Assembly (NCBI GenBank): GCA_934589525.1
Contig: CAKTOB010000011.1
Location: 1 to 64,000 of the forward strand
Origin: an uncultured Oscillospiraceae bacterium
GTDB lineage: Bacteria > Bacillota > Clostridia > Oscillospirales > Oscillospiraceae
DNA: 64,000 bases
Direction of reading: 5' to 3'
Shown: in pieces, positions 1-7,879 of the stretch
Layout: every line of letters begins with the position of its first letter
Numbering within the stretch: the stretch's first letter is position 1
The notes under the pieces: generated by a model
The model's database searches: none
What the model was told of the DNA's origin: nothing
Seen by the model: only the letters and a program-made list of their open reading frames with translations
Translations under genes and position numbers: made by a program

Positions 1-741
1 GAGGGCCAGCTCTTCCTGGAAACCGCCGGACAGGTGGTCTACGAGCTGGAGCTGCTGGAGCAGCGGCTGCGGCGGCAGAGCCGACAGCTCGCCGCCATGA
101 AGATCTCCGTGCCCCGGGCCACCTATATCACCTATGCCTTTACGGAATTCTTCAAATCCATTCAGGACCGGCCCCAGATCCAAATCAGTTTCTCCGAGAC
201 CAACTCCCAGGAGGCCATTGACAACATCTTAAACCAAGGCTACCAGCTGGGCATCATCCGATATCCGGAATTTATGGAGGACCGGGTGCAGCGGCTGCTG
301 ACCCAGAAGCGGCTCCGGGCCAGGCCCATCTGGGAATTTGCCTATATGCTGCTGGTGTCGGAAAAATCCCCTTTGGCAGGAAAAGGTCAGGTCCACCCGA
401 AGGACATGGAGGGCTGGACGGAGCTGGTCCACGGCGACGCGGAAAACACCTTCCTGCCGGAGCGCACCGACGAGCCCGGGGACCGGAAGCGCATCTACCT
501 CTACGAGCGGGGCAGCCAGTTTGACTTCCTCAGCAATGTGCCGGAGACCTATATGTGGGTCTCCCCCCTGCCGGAAAAGGTCCTGCGGCAGCATGGCCTT
601 GTCCAGCTCCCCTGCCCGGAAAACCGGTATCGGTACCGGGACACCCTGATTTTTAACGAAGACCACCCCTTTACTGGGTATTCAAAAGAATTTTACCAAG
701 TGCTGCTCCGGACCAAGGACGCCATCGACGCCTCCCTGTAA
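1..741 (+). CDS. LysR-family transcriptional regulator, 5' end outside window
   Basis: The frame is open from base 1, so the gene begins before the window and its N-terminal winged helix-turn-helix is missing. The visible 246 residues start in the linker helix (Leu/Arg-rich, ELELLEQRLRRQ) and continue into the periplasmic-binding-protein-like effector domain. That domain shows the typical pattern of a first lobe, a hinge near the GYQLGIIRYP segment (the usual D/G-L-x-I position) and a second lobe. Family knowledge says such proteins bind a small effector and control a neighbouring or divergent promoter; the target is not visible here. The effector cannot be told from sequence. Confidence in the family is good, in the role low. 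Confidence 0.85.
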   Translation, partial: EGQLFLETAGQVVYELELLEQRLRRQSRQLAAMKISVPRATYITYAFTEFFKSIQDRPQIQISFSETNSQEAIDNILNQGYQLGIIRYPEFMEDRVQRLLTQKRLRARPIWEFAYMLLVSEKSPLAGKGQVHPKDMEGWTELVHGDAENTFLPERTDEPGDRKRIYLYERGSQFDFLSNVPETYMWVSPLPEKVLRQHGLVQLPCPENRYRYRDTLIFNEDHPFTGYSKEFYQVLLRTKDAIDASL

Positions 742-773
742 GGCCGGGTCGGGGCAGCGGAAAGGACTTTAAA

Positions 774-1115
774 ATGGAAGAAAAGACTGTTTTGCTGCAC
801 CCCGTATGCGCCCTCCACGGCTACGCCATGAACCTGCCCACCGCCGCCGGAAAGCGGACCTACCGCTTCCGCGTCCACGCCGGAGACATTGAGATCCACC
901 ACCTGAGCTTCGACGGCGACATCGGCCTCTGGTCCCTGCCCCCCCAGCCCGGCCAGTGGGAGAAAAAGGTCCTCCACAGCGGCGAGGAAGCCGTGTTCAC
1001 CATCGACAGCCGCATCCACGACTTTGAACCCGACTGCGTGGAGATTTCCAACTGCCACTTTGGAAAGCCCGCAGAGTTTTCCTACACCCTGCTGCCGGAA
1101 GAGCAAGCTTCCTGA
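774..1115 (+). CDS. Hypothetical protein, 113 aa, beta-rich
   Basis: A short frame with a reasonable ribosome binding site (GGAAAGGA, seven bases before ATG), 32 bases after the LysR gene and on the same strand, so possibly co-transcribed with it. There is no signal peptide or membrane segment. The composition is beta-like, with alternating hydrophobics, several His and Trp, and a Cys pair (VEISNCHFGKPAEF and DCVE) near the C-terminus. I do not recognise the family. It could be a small ligand-binding or cupin-like domain, but no cupin metal motif is evident, so no function is assigned. Confidence 0.55.
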   Translation: MEEKTVLLHPVCALHGYAMNLPTAAGKRTYRFRVHAGDIEIHHLSFDGDIGLWSLPPQPGQWEKKVLHSGEEAVFTIDSRIHDFEPDCVEISNCHFGKPAEFSYTLLPEEQAS

Positions 1116-1700
1116 ATAGCCCCCCGGCCCCGGCGGCTCCAAACCACCGGAGGACGGGGGTTTTAAATTGACAATGGACAATTGACAATTTTTCTTTAGT
1201 TGACAGTTGACAGTTATTGGAGGATGGACGTTTCAATAAAATAGGCACCCGAACGCGCGGTACAAGAGCTTCCCTCAGGGGAAGCTGGCAGGGCGTAGCC
1301 CTGACTGATACAAGGGTCAGCGGGGCGGCGTGAAACATTGTACAAACAATGGGCGAATCCGTAAAAACGTGCCCCCATTGTCATTCCGACCGAGCGTCAG
1401 CGAGCGGAGGAATCCACCACGTTGGAATAGGAACCAACACAAGATAAAATTTGCCACTTGAGTAGATTCCTCGGCTCACTTCGTTCGCTCGGAATGACAT
1501 GTCGTTAGGTGGTACCGTTCAACACACAGGTTATATTCGAAACGTGGCGGGCGGCAGGTTGCCGCCCCTACGTCAATGTACCACAGTTTCCGTATTTTTT
1601 CTGGCACGAATCTGCAATAGATTCGCTCAATACACCGAATTTCTGAACAAATTTATTGTAGGGGCGGCAATCTGCCGCCCGCCCTTTTGCGTCCCTTCCG
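1116..1700. repeat. Intergenic block of modular palindromic repeats
   Basis: No gene is seen here. From left to right it holds: an AATTGACAATGGACAATTG-type tract (1165-1190); a truncated copy of the composite repeat found whole at 3650 and 15087 (1259-1372); a pair of inverted sequences at 1377-1415 and 1464-1500 that read GTCATTCCGA..GGAGGAATCC in opposite orientations; a copy of the GGTACCGTTCAAC element (1511-1545); and an inverted pair of GGCGGGCGGCAG..TTGCCGCCCCT sequences at 1548-1571 and 1661-1684. Short frames crossing this block, such as 1499-1732, follow the repeats and are not credible genes. Confidence 0.75.
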
Positions 1701-1703
1701 GTA

Positions 1704-1738
1704 CAAAAAAATCAGGCCATCCTACTGGATGACCTGAT
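1704..1738 (-). terminator. Rho-independent terminator of tRNA-Arg
   Basis: On the minus strand a stem of ATCAGGTCATCC with its near-perfect complement, separated by a three-base loop, is followed by a run of T residues. It lies directly downstream of the tRNA. Confidence 0.85.
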
Positions 1739-1741
1739 CTT

Positions 1742-1818
1742 TGGTACGCCGGAAGGGACTCGAACCCCCGACCTACTGATTCGTAGTCAGTCACTCTATC
1801 CAACTGAGCTACCGGCGC
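1742..1818 (-). tRNA. tRNA-Arg (anticodon ACG), CCA encoded
   Basis: Read on the minus strand it folds as a standard cloverleaf. The acceptor stem is GCGCCGG/CCGGCGT with a G-U closing pair, the D arm contains AGCTCAGTTGGATAGAG, the anticodon stem is ACTGA/TCAGT with loop CTACGAA, and the T arm carries GGTTCGAGTCC. The anticodon is ACG (inosine-modified in most bacteria), so it decodes CGN arginine codons. The 3' CCA is present in the DNA at 1742-1744. Confidence 0.97.
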
Positions 1819-1841
1819 ATACGTTCGCTGAACGCTTAGAT

Positions 1842-1870
1842 ATAGTAGCACAGAGGGGAATGTTTGTCAA
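1842..1870 (-). promoter_or_regulatory. Promoter of tRNA-Arg
   Basis: The minus strand shows TTGACA (complement of 1865-1870) and TACTAT (complement of 1842-1847), 17 bases apart, just upstream of the tRNA 5' end. Confidence 0.8.
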
Positions 1871-1893
1871 GTTCTTTTTTGGTTTTCGAGGAA

Positions 1894-3372
1894 TTATTTT
1901 TTCTTTCGCCATATTCCCAGGAAAATCGCCGCCAGGGCCAGGAGAAGGGCTATGGGGAGGGCGATTTGAGGCAGCAGGGGGTGGGCGTTGGGATCTATGG
2001 GCTGGGGGGCTGGGGAAGCTGTGGGTTCTTCTGCGGTGTTTTCCTGCGCCAGACGTTCTTGTTCCAAGCGTTCCTGTTCCAGGCGTTTTTCTTCCTCCAT
2101 ACGCTCCTGCTCCAGGCGCTGCTGTTCCAGGCGGGCTTGCTCTGTATAAGTGGTCAGGTTTTCGAAGAAGTCGTTTTTCGCCTGGTCCGGGCCTACGGTG
2201 GTGCGGTAGAGGCCGTAGAGGCAGGGGCTGTATTTGGGGATGTCCGCCGCCCGGTCAATGCCGCTCATATACCAGGCAAAGTCCTGGGTCTGGCTTTTGT
2301 GGCAGGGAAAACCCTTGTTTTTGGTGACCTCAAAGGCGGTCATGCCGCCAAAGTGCTCCAAAGGCCTATCCCAGTCCATGGTGATCTGGTTTTCTTCATA
2401 TAAATGCAGATACACCTTGGGGGTGTCCCAGGTGCCGTAGGCCTGGGCGGACTCCGGGAAGCGTTCCGGGTCAGTGGCCAGCTCCACCGCCTGGGTCAGC
2501 AGGTCCGCGTAGAGCATGTGGCCCCCGTGGCCGTATTCTCCGTTTAGATCGTGGCCCACGGCAACCAGGGGCTCAAACCTTCGCAGCTGCTCCACAACGT
2601 AGCCCAGCATTTCCTCCTGCTCCACCCCCATATAGCTGTAGAGGGCCACGGCATCCTTCAGGCTCTTACAATAATAATCGGCAAAGGCCCCGAACACCGG
2701 GTAATTCCTGACGCCCACCGCCCAGAGGCCGTCCAGGGCCTCGTGGCAGCGGAGGTGGCCGTCCTTGGTGATGTTCCGGTGGTTGGTCATATAAACCACC
2801 TGCACCCGGTCCCCCCGCTCTCCGGCGTAATAAGGCAGGACACCGGCGAAAAACAGCTGCTCGTCATCGGCGTGGGTGGAAAACAGCACCAGGTCCGCCC
2901 CGTTTTCAACAGGGCCTTCCCACCGCTGCACCCAATCAGGAACCTTCCCCGAGGTGAAGAGGGTCAGCTCCAGCAATGCCGCGGGGCCGTTTTCAAAGCG
3001 GAAAGTGACGGTTTGGGGACAATAGCCGAAAATCGAATCCAGGTTCAAAAAAGTGTGGAGAAATTCCTCCTCCCCCACGGTTTTGGTTTCCCCGGTATCC
3101 TCATCCGTCACCGTAAAGGCCCCGTATTCCCGGTCGAAGATCAGGTAGGCAGAGCCGAAGCCATCCGGGGATTTCAGGGTCAGGTAGGCCCCGTCCCCGG
3201 TTTTCCGGCCGGAAACCCGGTCCCCGTCAAAAAGGGCGCTGACGCTGGGAATGCCGGAGCTATCCGTCACCAGCTCCGGCCCACTGATGTCCCGGGCAGC
3301 CTCGGCATGGACAGTCAGCGGCAGGCACAGAAGGAACAATGCCGCCAGAATGAATTTTTTGAGTCCCCGCAA
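1894..3372 (-). CDS. PIG-L family deacetylase, secreted and C-terminally anchored
   Basis: The 492-residue protein is placed at a TTG start (3372-3370) because a strong GGAGGGG lies five bases upstream and the next residues form a clean signal peptide (MRGLKKFILAALFLLCLPL). The longer upstream frame has no ribosome binding site. The centre carries the PIG-L zinc motif (STHADDEQL, A-H-x-D-D) and a later HGHGGH segment. Family members remove N-acetyl groups from amino sugars such as GlcNAc conjugates. After the catalytic domain comes a Gln/Glu/Arg-rich coiled coil with QERLEQERL repeats, a Pro/Ala-rich linker, a single transmembrane helix and a final RKKK. The domain therefore probably faces outwards, tethered to the membrane. 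The substrate is unknown. Confidence 0.85.
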   Translation of the reverse strand: MRGLKKFILAALFLLCLPLTVHAEAARDISGPELVTDSSGIPSVSALFDGDRVSGRKTGDGAYLTLKSPDGFGSAYLIFDREYGAFTVTDEDTGETKTVGEEEFLHTFLNLDSIFGYCPQTVTFRFENGPAALLELTLFTSGKVPDWVQRWEGPVENGADLVLFSTHADDEQLFFAGVLPYYAGERGDRVQVVYMTNHRNITKDGHLRCHEALDGLWAVGVRNYPVFGAFADYYCKSLKDAVALYSYMGVEQEEMLGYVVEQLRRFEPLVAVGHDLNGEYGHGGHMLYADLLTQAVELATDPERFPESAQAYGTWDTPKVYLHLYEENQITMDWDRPLEHFGGMTAFEVTKNKGFPCHKSQTQDFAWYMSGIDRAADIPKYSPCLYGLYRTTVGPDQAKNDFFENLTTYTEQARLEQQRLEQERMEEEKRLEQERLEQERLAQENTAEEPTASPAPQPIDPNAHPLLPQIALPIALLLALAAIFLGIWRKKK

Positions 3373-3649
3373 ATGATTCCCCTCCGGTCTTGGTTTTTCG
3401 TTATTATAACCGGAAAAGGCAGGGTTGTAAAGATTTTCCCGCCGGGGGGATGTAACGAATATACCCCGTGTGATTAAATGGCACACCCAATGTAGCGGCG
3501 ATGATTCATCGCCATAAAACGTTGCACATACAACCTGCGTAGATAAACGGTACCACCCATCAGCAAAACCGTAGGGAACGGCCTGTGTGCCGTTCCGGGA
3601 ACCTTCCGGTTATCACGACGTAAGAAATAACCGGTATGCCGCCCGACAC
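3373..3649. repeat. Intergenic repeat fragment
   Basis: No gene is seen. The stretch 3537-3605 contains an inverted-orientation copy of the element found at 4033, 17903 and 18571 (CCGTAGGGAACGGCC then GTGCCGTTCCGGGAA). The remainder holds the upstream region of the deacetylase gene. Confidence 0.6.
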
Positions 3650-3925
3650 GGTACAAAAGCTTCCCTTGGGGGAAGCTGGCTCGCCTGGGCGAGCCTGATG
3701 AGGGCCGCGGGGCTGCGTGAAATGCTCGTGAAACAGTAGGCGAATCCGTAGAAACGCCCCCTTGCCTCTCCCTATGGGAGAGGTGGCCGAGCGCAGCGAG
3801 GACGGAGAGGGTCAACACTGATGATTTAGGTGGACGTTATCATTAAAAAAACGTCGCAAGGCCCTCTCAGTCTCGGCTGCGCCGAGCCAGCTCTCCCAGA
3901 GGGAGAGCCAAGGTTGCCTTTTCGA
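3650..3925 (+). repeat. Composite palindromic repeat, copy 1
   Basis: About 275 bases nearly identical, in the same orientation, to 15087-15369. It has three hairpin modules: AGCTTCCC..GGGAAGCT near the left end; CTCTCCCTATGGGAGAG followed by GCGCAGCGAGGACGGAGAGGG; and GGCCCTCTCAGTCTCGGC..GCCGAG with CTCTCCCAGAGGGAGAG. No protein is encoded. It resembles a REP/MITE-like dispersed element. Confidence 0.8.
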
Positions 3926-3935
3926 TATGTTTTAC

Positions 3936-4227
3936 CTCTGCGCCCATTGTTCCTACAATGCGGAACGTAGTACCGCGCCTCATCCACCGCCTATGGCGGT
4001 CCCCCTTCCCCGAAGGGGAAGGTCTTGCGTAATTCCATTCAACCGCACAGGTTGTATTCGGGAGGTTTCCCGGAACGGCACATAGGCCGTTCCCTACGGT
4101 TTCGCTGATTGGTGTATTCTTTATCCAACGTATTCTGAAAGCGGGCACGTCCGTCCCCCGATAACTGTCATCTGTCAACTATCAGCTCCCCCCAATTGTC
4201 AATTGTCCATTGTCAATTGTCAATTTT
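3936..4227. repeat. Further intergenic repeats before mutY
   Basis: The segment 3936-4022 (GCGCCCATTGTTCCTACAATG onward) recurs at 18656-18730. The segment 4033-4170 (ATTCAACCGCACAGG, then GGAACGGCACATAGG and CCGTTCCCTACGGTTTCGC) recurs at 17903 and 18571. The segment 4193-4227 is a CAATTGTC..CAATTGTC tract also seen at 15404 and 18012, and in opposite orientation at 1165. Confidence 0.7.
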
Positions 4228-4246
4228 AAAAAGGCCTCCGGGGCAC

Positions 4247-4276
4247 TTGACAAATAGCTTATGATAAAGGTATAGA
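4247..4276 (+). promoter_or_regulatory. Promoter of mutY operon
   Basis: TTGACA at 4247-4252 and TATAGA at 4271-4276 are 18 bases apart, about 28 bases before the mutY start. Confidence 0.7.
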
Positions 4277-4303
4277 TTTTATGTTCCAAGAGAGGATGTC
4301 CCC

Positions 4304-5353
4304 ATGGAGGTCAATACGTTGCCTGCCTGTCTTCCGGTGCTGCTGGAGGAGTGGTATGAAGAACACAAGCGGTCTCTGCCCTGGCGGGTGGATCGGGAGG
4401 CTTATCATATTTGGGTGTCGGAGATTATGTTGCAGCAGACCCGGGTAGAGGCAGTGAAGGGCTACTATACCCGGTTTTTGCGGCAGCTGCCGGATGTGCA
4501 GGCCCTGGCAAACTTTGATGACTTACAGCTCCACAAGCTCTGGGAGGGGCTGGGGTATTACAGCCGGGTGCGGAATCTTAAAAAGGCGGCCCGGGTGATC
4601 CTGGAGGACTACGGCGGGCACTTCCCCAAAACCTATGAGGAGGTTCTGGCCCTGCCCGGCATCGGGCCTTACACCGCCGGGGCCATCTGCTCCATTGCCT
4701 ACGATTTGCCCACCCCGGCGGTGGACGGAAACGTTTTGCGTCTGGTTTCCCGGCTGTGGGATGACGAGACCCCCATTGACACCCCCGTGATGAAAAACCG
4801 GGTCACGGAAGCCCTTGCAGCCATCTACCCTAAAAACGCCGGGACCTTTACCCAGGCCCTCATGGAGCTGGGGGCCACGGTCTGCGGGCCGGACCGGGCT
4901 CCGGAGTGCGGCCTTTGCCCCTGTCAGAGCATTTGCCAGGGATACGCCCAGGGGCACCCGGAGCGGCTGCCCAAAAAGAGCCCCAAGCGGGAAAAGCGGC
5001 TGGAGGAGAAGACGGTTTTTATTTTAGAGTGTCAGGGCCTATATGCCCTGGGCCGCCGGGGGGACAAGGGGCTTCTGGCAGGGCTCTGGGAGTTTCCCAA
5101 TGCAGAGGGGCTGCTCTCCCCCCAGCAGGCCCTGGAGCGGCTGGAAGAGTGGGGGCTCCACCCCCGGGATATTCAAAAAATCACAAATCGCAAGCATGTT
5201 TTTACCCACATCATCTGGCAGATGCAGGGGGTCTACGCCAGCGTGGAGGAGCCCCGGGAAGGATTTACCTGGATGACCCCCGAAGAAATCGAAGAGCAGG
5301 CGGCGCTGCCCACGGCCTTCCGCCTGTTCTGGGAGGAATGTGACCATGTTTGA
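4304..5353 (+). CDS. mutY: A/G-specific adenine DNA glycosylase MutY
   Basis: The 349-residue protein has the MutY layout. The helix-hairpin-helix-GPD domain carries the catalytic Glu40 (VSEIMLQQTRVEAV), the hairpin LPGIGPYTAGA near 118-127 and the conserved Asp141 (PAVDGNV). The iron-sulfur loop has cysteines 194, 202, 205 and 211, one residue wider in the first gap than the usual C-x6-C. A C-terminal NUDIX-like domain (FTHIIWQMQGVYA) recognises 8-oxoguanine. The enzyme removes adenine mispaired with 8-oxoguanine. The ATG at 4304 follows GAGAGGATG. It overlaps the next gene, so the two are translationally coupled. Confidence 0.95.
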   Translation: MEVNTLPACLPVLLEEWYEEHKRSLPWRVDREAYHIWVSEIMLQQTRVEAVKGYYTRFLRQLPDVQALANFDDLQLHKLWEGLGYYSRVRNLKKAARVILEDYGGHFPKTYEEVLALPGIGPYTAGAICSIAYDLPTPAVDGNVLRLVSRLWDDETPIDTPVMKNRVTEALAAIYPKNAGTFTQALMELGATVCGPDRAPECGLCPCQSICQGYAQGHPERLPKKSPKREKRLEEKTVFILECQGLYALGRRGDKGLLAGLWEFPNAEGLLSPQQALERLEEWGLHPRDIQKITNRKHVFTHIIWQMQGVYASVEEPREGFTWMTPEEIEEQAALPTAFRLFWEECDHV

Positions 5354-6131
5354 CTATCATATGCACTCGGTCGTCTCCTTTGACGGCCATGACTCTGGGC
5401 GGATGCTTGCCCAGGCCGCCGCGGACCGGGGGCTGAAAGAGATCTGCTTTACGGACCATGTGGACTTTGACCCTCTGGCCCCGGTGCAGACCATGATGTT
5501 TGACGTTGAGGCCTACAGCCGGGAATATGACGGTCTGGAGATCCCCGGGCTGAAGATCCGCCGGGGCATGGAGTTCGGACTGACGGAGGGGAACGAGTCT
5601 CTGCTGCTGCAAAGGCTCAGCCAGCGGCACTATGATTATGTTTTGGGCAGCATCCATTTTGTAGACGGCGTGGATGTGTATTTTAAAGAATACTGGATGG
5701 ATAAAATTCCATTTGATGCCCAGCGGCGATTCCTGGAGACCACATTGCGGCAGGTCCGGGAGCACCGGGATTTTGACGTGCTGGCCCACCTGACCTTTCT
5801 CATGAAGTCCCCCTACAATCCCGTCCGAGCGCCCCTGTCTTTTGACGCCCACCGGGAGGTGCTGGATGAAATTCTAAAAACCCTGGCCCAGAAGGGCAAG
5901 GGCCTGGAAATGAACACCAGCGGCGTGGACCGCAGCGTGGGGTTTCTCCCCACCATCGACTTCTTCCGGCGCTTTAAGGAGCTGGGCGGGGAGATCGTCA
6001 CCGTGGGCTCCGATGCCCACCGGGCGGACCGGGTGGGGCAGTATTGCAGCGATGCCGCCAAAATGCTGGCAGACATCTTCGGCTACGTCTGCACCTTCCA
6101 GGACCGCACCCCCATCTTCCACAAAATGTGA
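5346..6131 (+). CDS. PHP-domain phosphatase, histidinol-phosphatase family
   Basis: The 261-residue protein starts with the PHP metal signature FDYHMHSVVSFDGHDSG, continues with FTDHVDFD, has the central GSIHF and LAHLTF strands, and ends with the GSDAHRADRVGQY metal site. These give the His/Asp ligands of a trinuclear PHP centre. The best-known close family dephosphorylates histidinol phosphate (HisK/HisJ), but no other his gene is present, so the substrate is open. The ATG at 5346 is preferred over the GTG at 5340 because GGGAGGAA lies seven bases before it. It overlaps the end of mutY by eight bases. Confidence 0.85.
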   Translation: MFDYHMHSVVSFDGHDSGRMLAQAAADRGLKEICFTDHVDFDPLAPVQTMMFDVEAYSREYDGLEIPGLKIRRGMEFGLTEGNESLLLQRLSQRHYDYVLGSIHFVDGVDVYFKEYWMDKIPFDAQRRFLETTLRQVREHRDFDVLAHLTFLMKSPYNPVRAPLSFDAHREVLDEILKTLAQKGKGLEMNTSGVDRSVGFLPTIDFFRRFKELGGEIVTVGSDAHRADRVGQYCSDAAKMLADIFGYVCTFQDRTPIFHKM

Positions 6132-6215
6132 TCATCCGATTTGGACAATATTCACAAGCTGTCCGCCGTGCGTGTCTGTTTGCACACTGTATACATACAA
6201 CTTTTCTCTGATTCC

Positions 6216-6244
6216 TTGACAAACAAATTTTTTGAAACTATACT
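6216..6244 (+). promoter_or_regulatory. Promoter of esterase operon
   Basis: TTGACA at 6216-6221 and TATACT at 6239-6244 with a 17-base spacer. A CCGGGG..CCCCGG hairpin (about 6257-6275) lies in the short leader. Confidence 0.8.
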
Positions 6245-6299
6245 AATTAGGAAAATTCCCGGGGCGTTCCCCCGGTAGTTTTCCCGGGAGGCCTGTTTT

Positions 6300-7055
6300 A
6301 TGGTGATTACTTGGGATTTGACCATTCCCCAGCTCTCCGGCGACAATCTGCGCCGGGGCTATGTCTATCTTCCTGATTCCTATGACCGGGAGCCGGAACG
6401 CCGGTACCCCGTCATGTATTTCTTTGACGGACACAACGTCTTTTTTGACCAGGATGCCACCTACGGCACCTCCTGGGGCATGAACGACTACATGGAGCAA
6501 AGCCAAAAAGAGCTGATTTTGGTGGGCATCGAGTGCAACCGGGAGGGCAACGGACGGCTGGAAGAATACGCTCCTTTTCCCTTTGACGCGCCGGAACTGG
6601 GCCATGTGAAAAGTAAGGGAAAGCAGTATATGCAGTGGCTGATCAAGGAACTGAAACCCATGATCGATGGGGAATTCCGGACACTTCCCGACCGGAAGAA
6701 CACCCTAATCGCCGGTTCCTCCATGGGCGGGCTCATGGCCCTTTACGCCGTCACCGCCTTTAACCAGGTTTTCCAGCGGGCGGCCTGCCTCAGCCCCAGC
6801 ATCTGGGTGGCCCCGGGGAAAATGCTGGAACTGATTGCCCGGTCCAACATCCGCCGGGATACCTGCATTTACTTAGACTACGGTGCCAAGGAGATGTTCA
6901 ACCATCCCGCCAACGCCGAGTCCATTTTTTCCACCAGCCACCTGCTCATGACCAAGCGGGTGGACCTGACCATGCGCATCGTCCCCGGGGGCACCCACTG
7001 CGAGGCCAGCTGGGCCCGGCAGGTCCCCATTTTCATGGAGTGCCTGGGGGTATAA
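6300..7055 (+). CDS. Esterase D-like alpha/beta hydrolase
   Basis: The 251-residue protein has the esterase/feruloyl-esterase fold. An N-terminal beta strand segment (RRGYVYLPDSYD) leads to YPVMYFFDGHNVFFD, the oxyanion region. The nucleophile elbow is G-S-S-M-G (IAGSSMGGLMALYAV), and a C-terminal GGTHCEASW supplies the probable catalytic His. There is no signal peptide, so it is cytoplasmic. It is the first gene of a run that continues with a second esterase-like protein and an ATP-grasp ligase, suggesting work on the same ester or amide metabolite. The ATG follows GGGAGG. The substrate is unknown. Confidence 0.8.
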   Translation: MVITWDLTIPQLSGDNLRRGYVYLPDSYDREPERRYPVMYFFDGHNVFFDQDATYGTSWGMNDYMEQSQKELILVGIECNREGNGRLEEYAPFPFDAPELGHVKSKGKQYMQWLIKELKPMIDGEFRTLPDRKNTLIAGSSMGGLMALYAVTAFNQVFQRAACLSPSIWVAPGKMLELIARSNIRRDTCIYLDYGAKEMFNHPANAESIFSTSHLLMTKRVDLTMRIVPGGTHCEASWARQVPIFMECLGV

Positions 7056-7093
7056 AACGTATAAATATACATTCTTAATACGGAGTCTGAATT

Positions 7094-7846
7094 ATGGAAG
7101 TACGAACATTCAAGCATTACAGCAACTGCTTAAACCGGGACATGGAGTTCCAGGTTTTCGGCTCCGGCGGAAAGCCGGTGCTGTTTTTCCCCTGCCAGGG
7201 AGGTAGGTTTTTTGACTTTGGAGGCAACAACATGCCCGCCACCTGGTCTCCCTGGATCGACAGCGGCCGCTGCACCGTCTACTGTGCCGACTCCATTGAC
7301 AATGAAGCCTGGGCGGCCCTGGGCTGTGACAACCGCTGGCGCATCGAAAACCACGAGCGGTGGTATCACTATATTGTAGATGAGCTGGTGCCGGAGATCT
7401 GGCGGCTCCAGACGGAGGCCGGTGCCTGGCAGAAGGGCATCATGACCTTCGGCTGCTCCATGGGGGCCATGCACGCCGCCAACCTCTATTACCGCCGCCC
7501 GGACCTGTTTGACAGCTGCTTCGCCATTTCCGGCCTGTATGACAACAAGGAATTCTTTGGGGACTACTGTGACGACCTGGTTTATAACAACTGCCCGGTA
7601 CTCTACCTCAACAACATGCCCGCCGACCACCCCTATATGGGGCTGTATAACAGCCAGAAATCCCTCATCGTGGTAGGCCAGGGGGCCTGGGAAGATGTGC
7701 TGCTGGAATCCACCCGGCGATTGGACGAGGTGTGCTGCCGGAAGGGCATCCACACCAGGTTTGAATACTGGGGGTATGACGTGAACCACGACTGGCCCTG
7801 GTGGCACAAAATGGTACAGGTCTACCTTCCTTGGCTGCTGGGATAA
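7094..7846 (+). CDS. Second esterase-like alpha/beta hydrolase
   Basis: The 250-residue protein has the same fold as the previous gene but is only distantly similar. Its nucleophile elbow is G-C-S-M-G (MTFGCSMGAMHAANLYY), the oxyanion part is KPVLFFPCQGGRFFDF, and the late D-V-N-H-D-W-P-W contains the likely catalytic His. It has no signal peptide. It lies 38 bases downstream of the first esterase and 33 bases before the ATP-grasp gene, in the same orientation, so one operon is likely. Substrate not determinable. Confidence 0.75.
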   Translation: MEVRTFKHYSNCLNRDMEFQVFGSGGKPVLFFPCQGGRFFDFGGNNMPATWSPWIDSGRCTVYCADSIDNEAWAALGCDNRWRIENHERWYHYIVDELVPEIWRLQTEAGAWQKGIMTFGCSMGAMHAANLYYRRPDLFDSCFAISGLYDNKEFFGDYCDDLVYNNCPVLYLNNMPADHPYMGLYNSQKSLIVVGQGAWEDVLLESTRRLDEVCCRKGIHTRFEYWGYDVNHDWPWWHKMVQVYLPWLLG

Positions 7847-7879
7847 GGAAACTTTAACGAGAAAGAGAGACGATCACAG

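Noticed and set aside
1499..1732. Small frame running through the intergenic repeats
   Set aside because: It follows repeat modules and has no ribosome binding site.
3474..4178. Two minus-strand frames of 103-114 codons in the repeat block
   Set aside because: They translate repeat modules that recur elsewhere in other frames and have no ribosome binding site.
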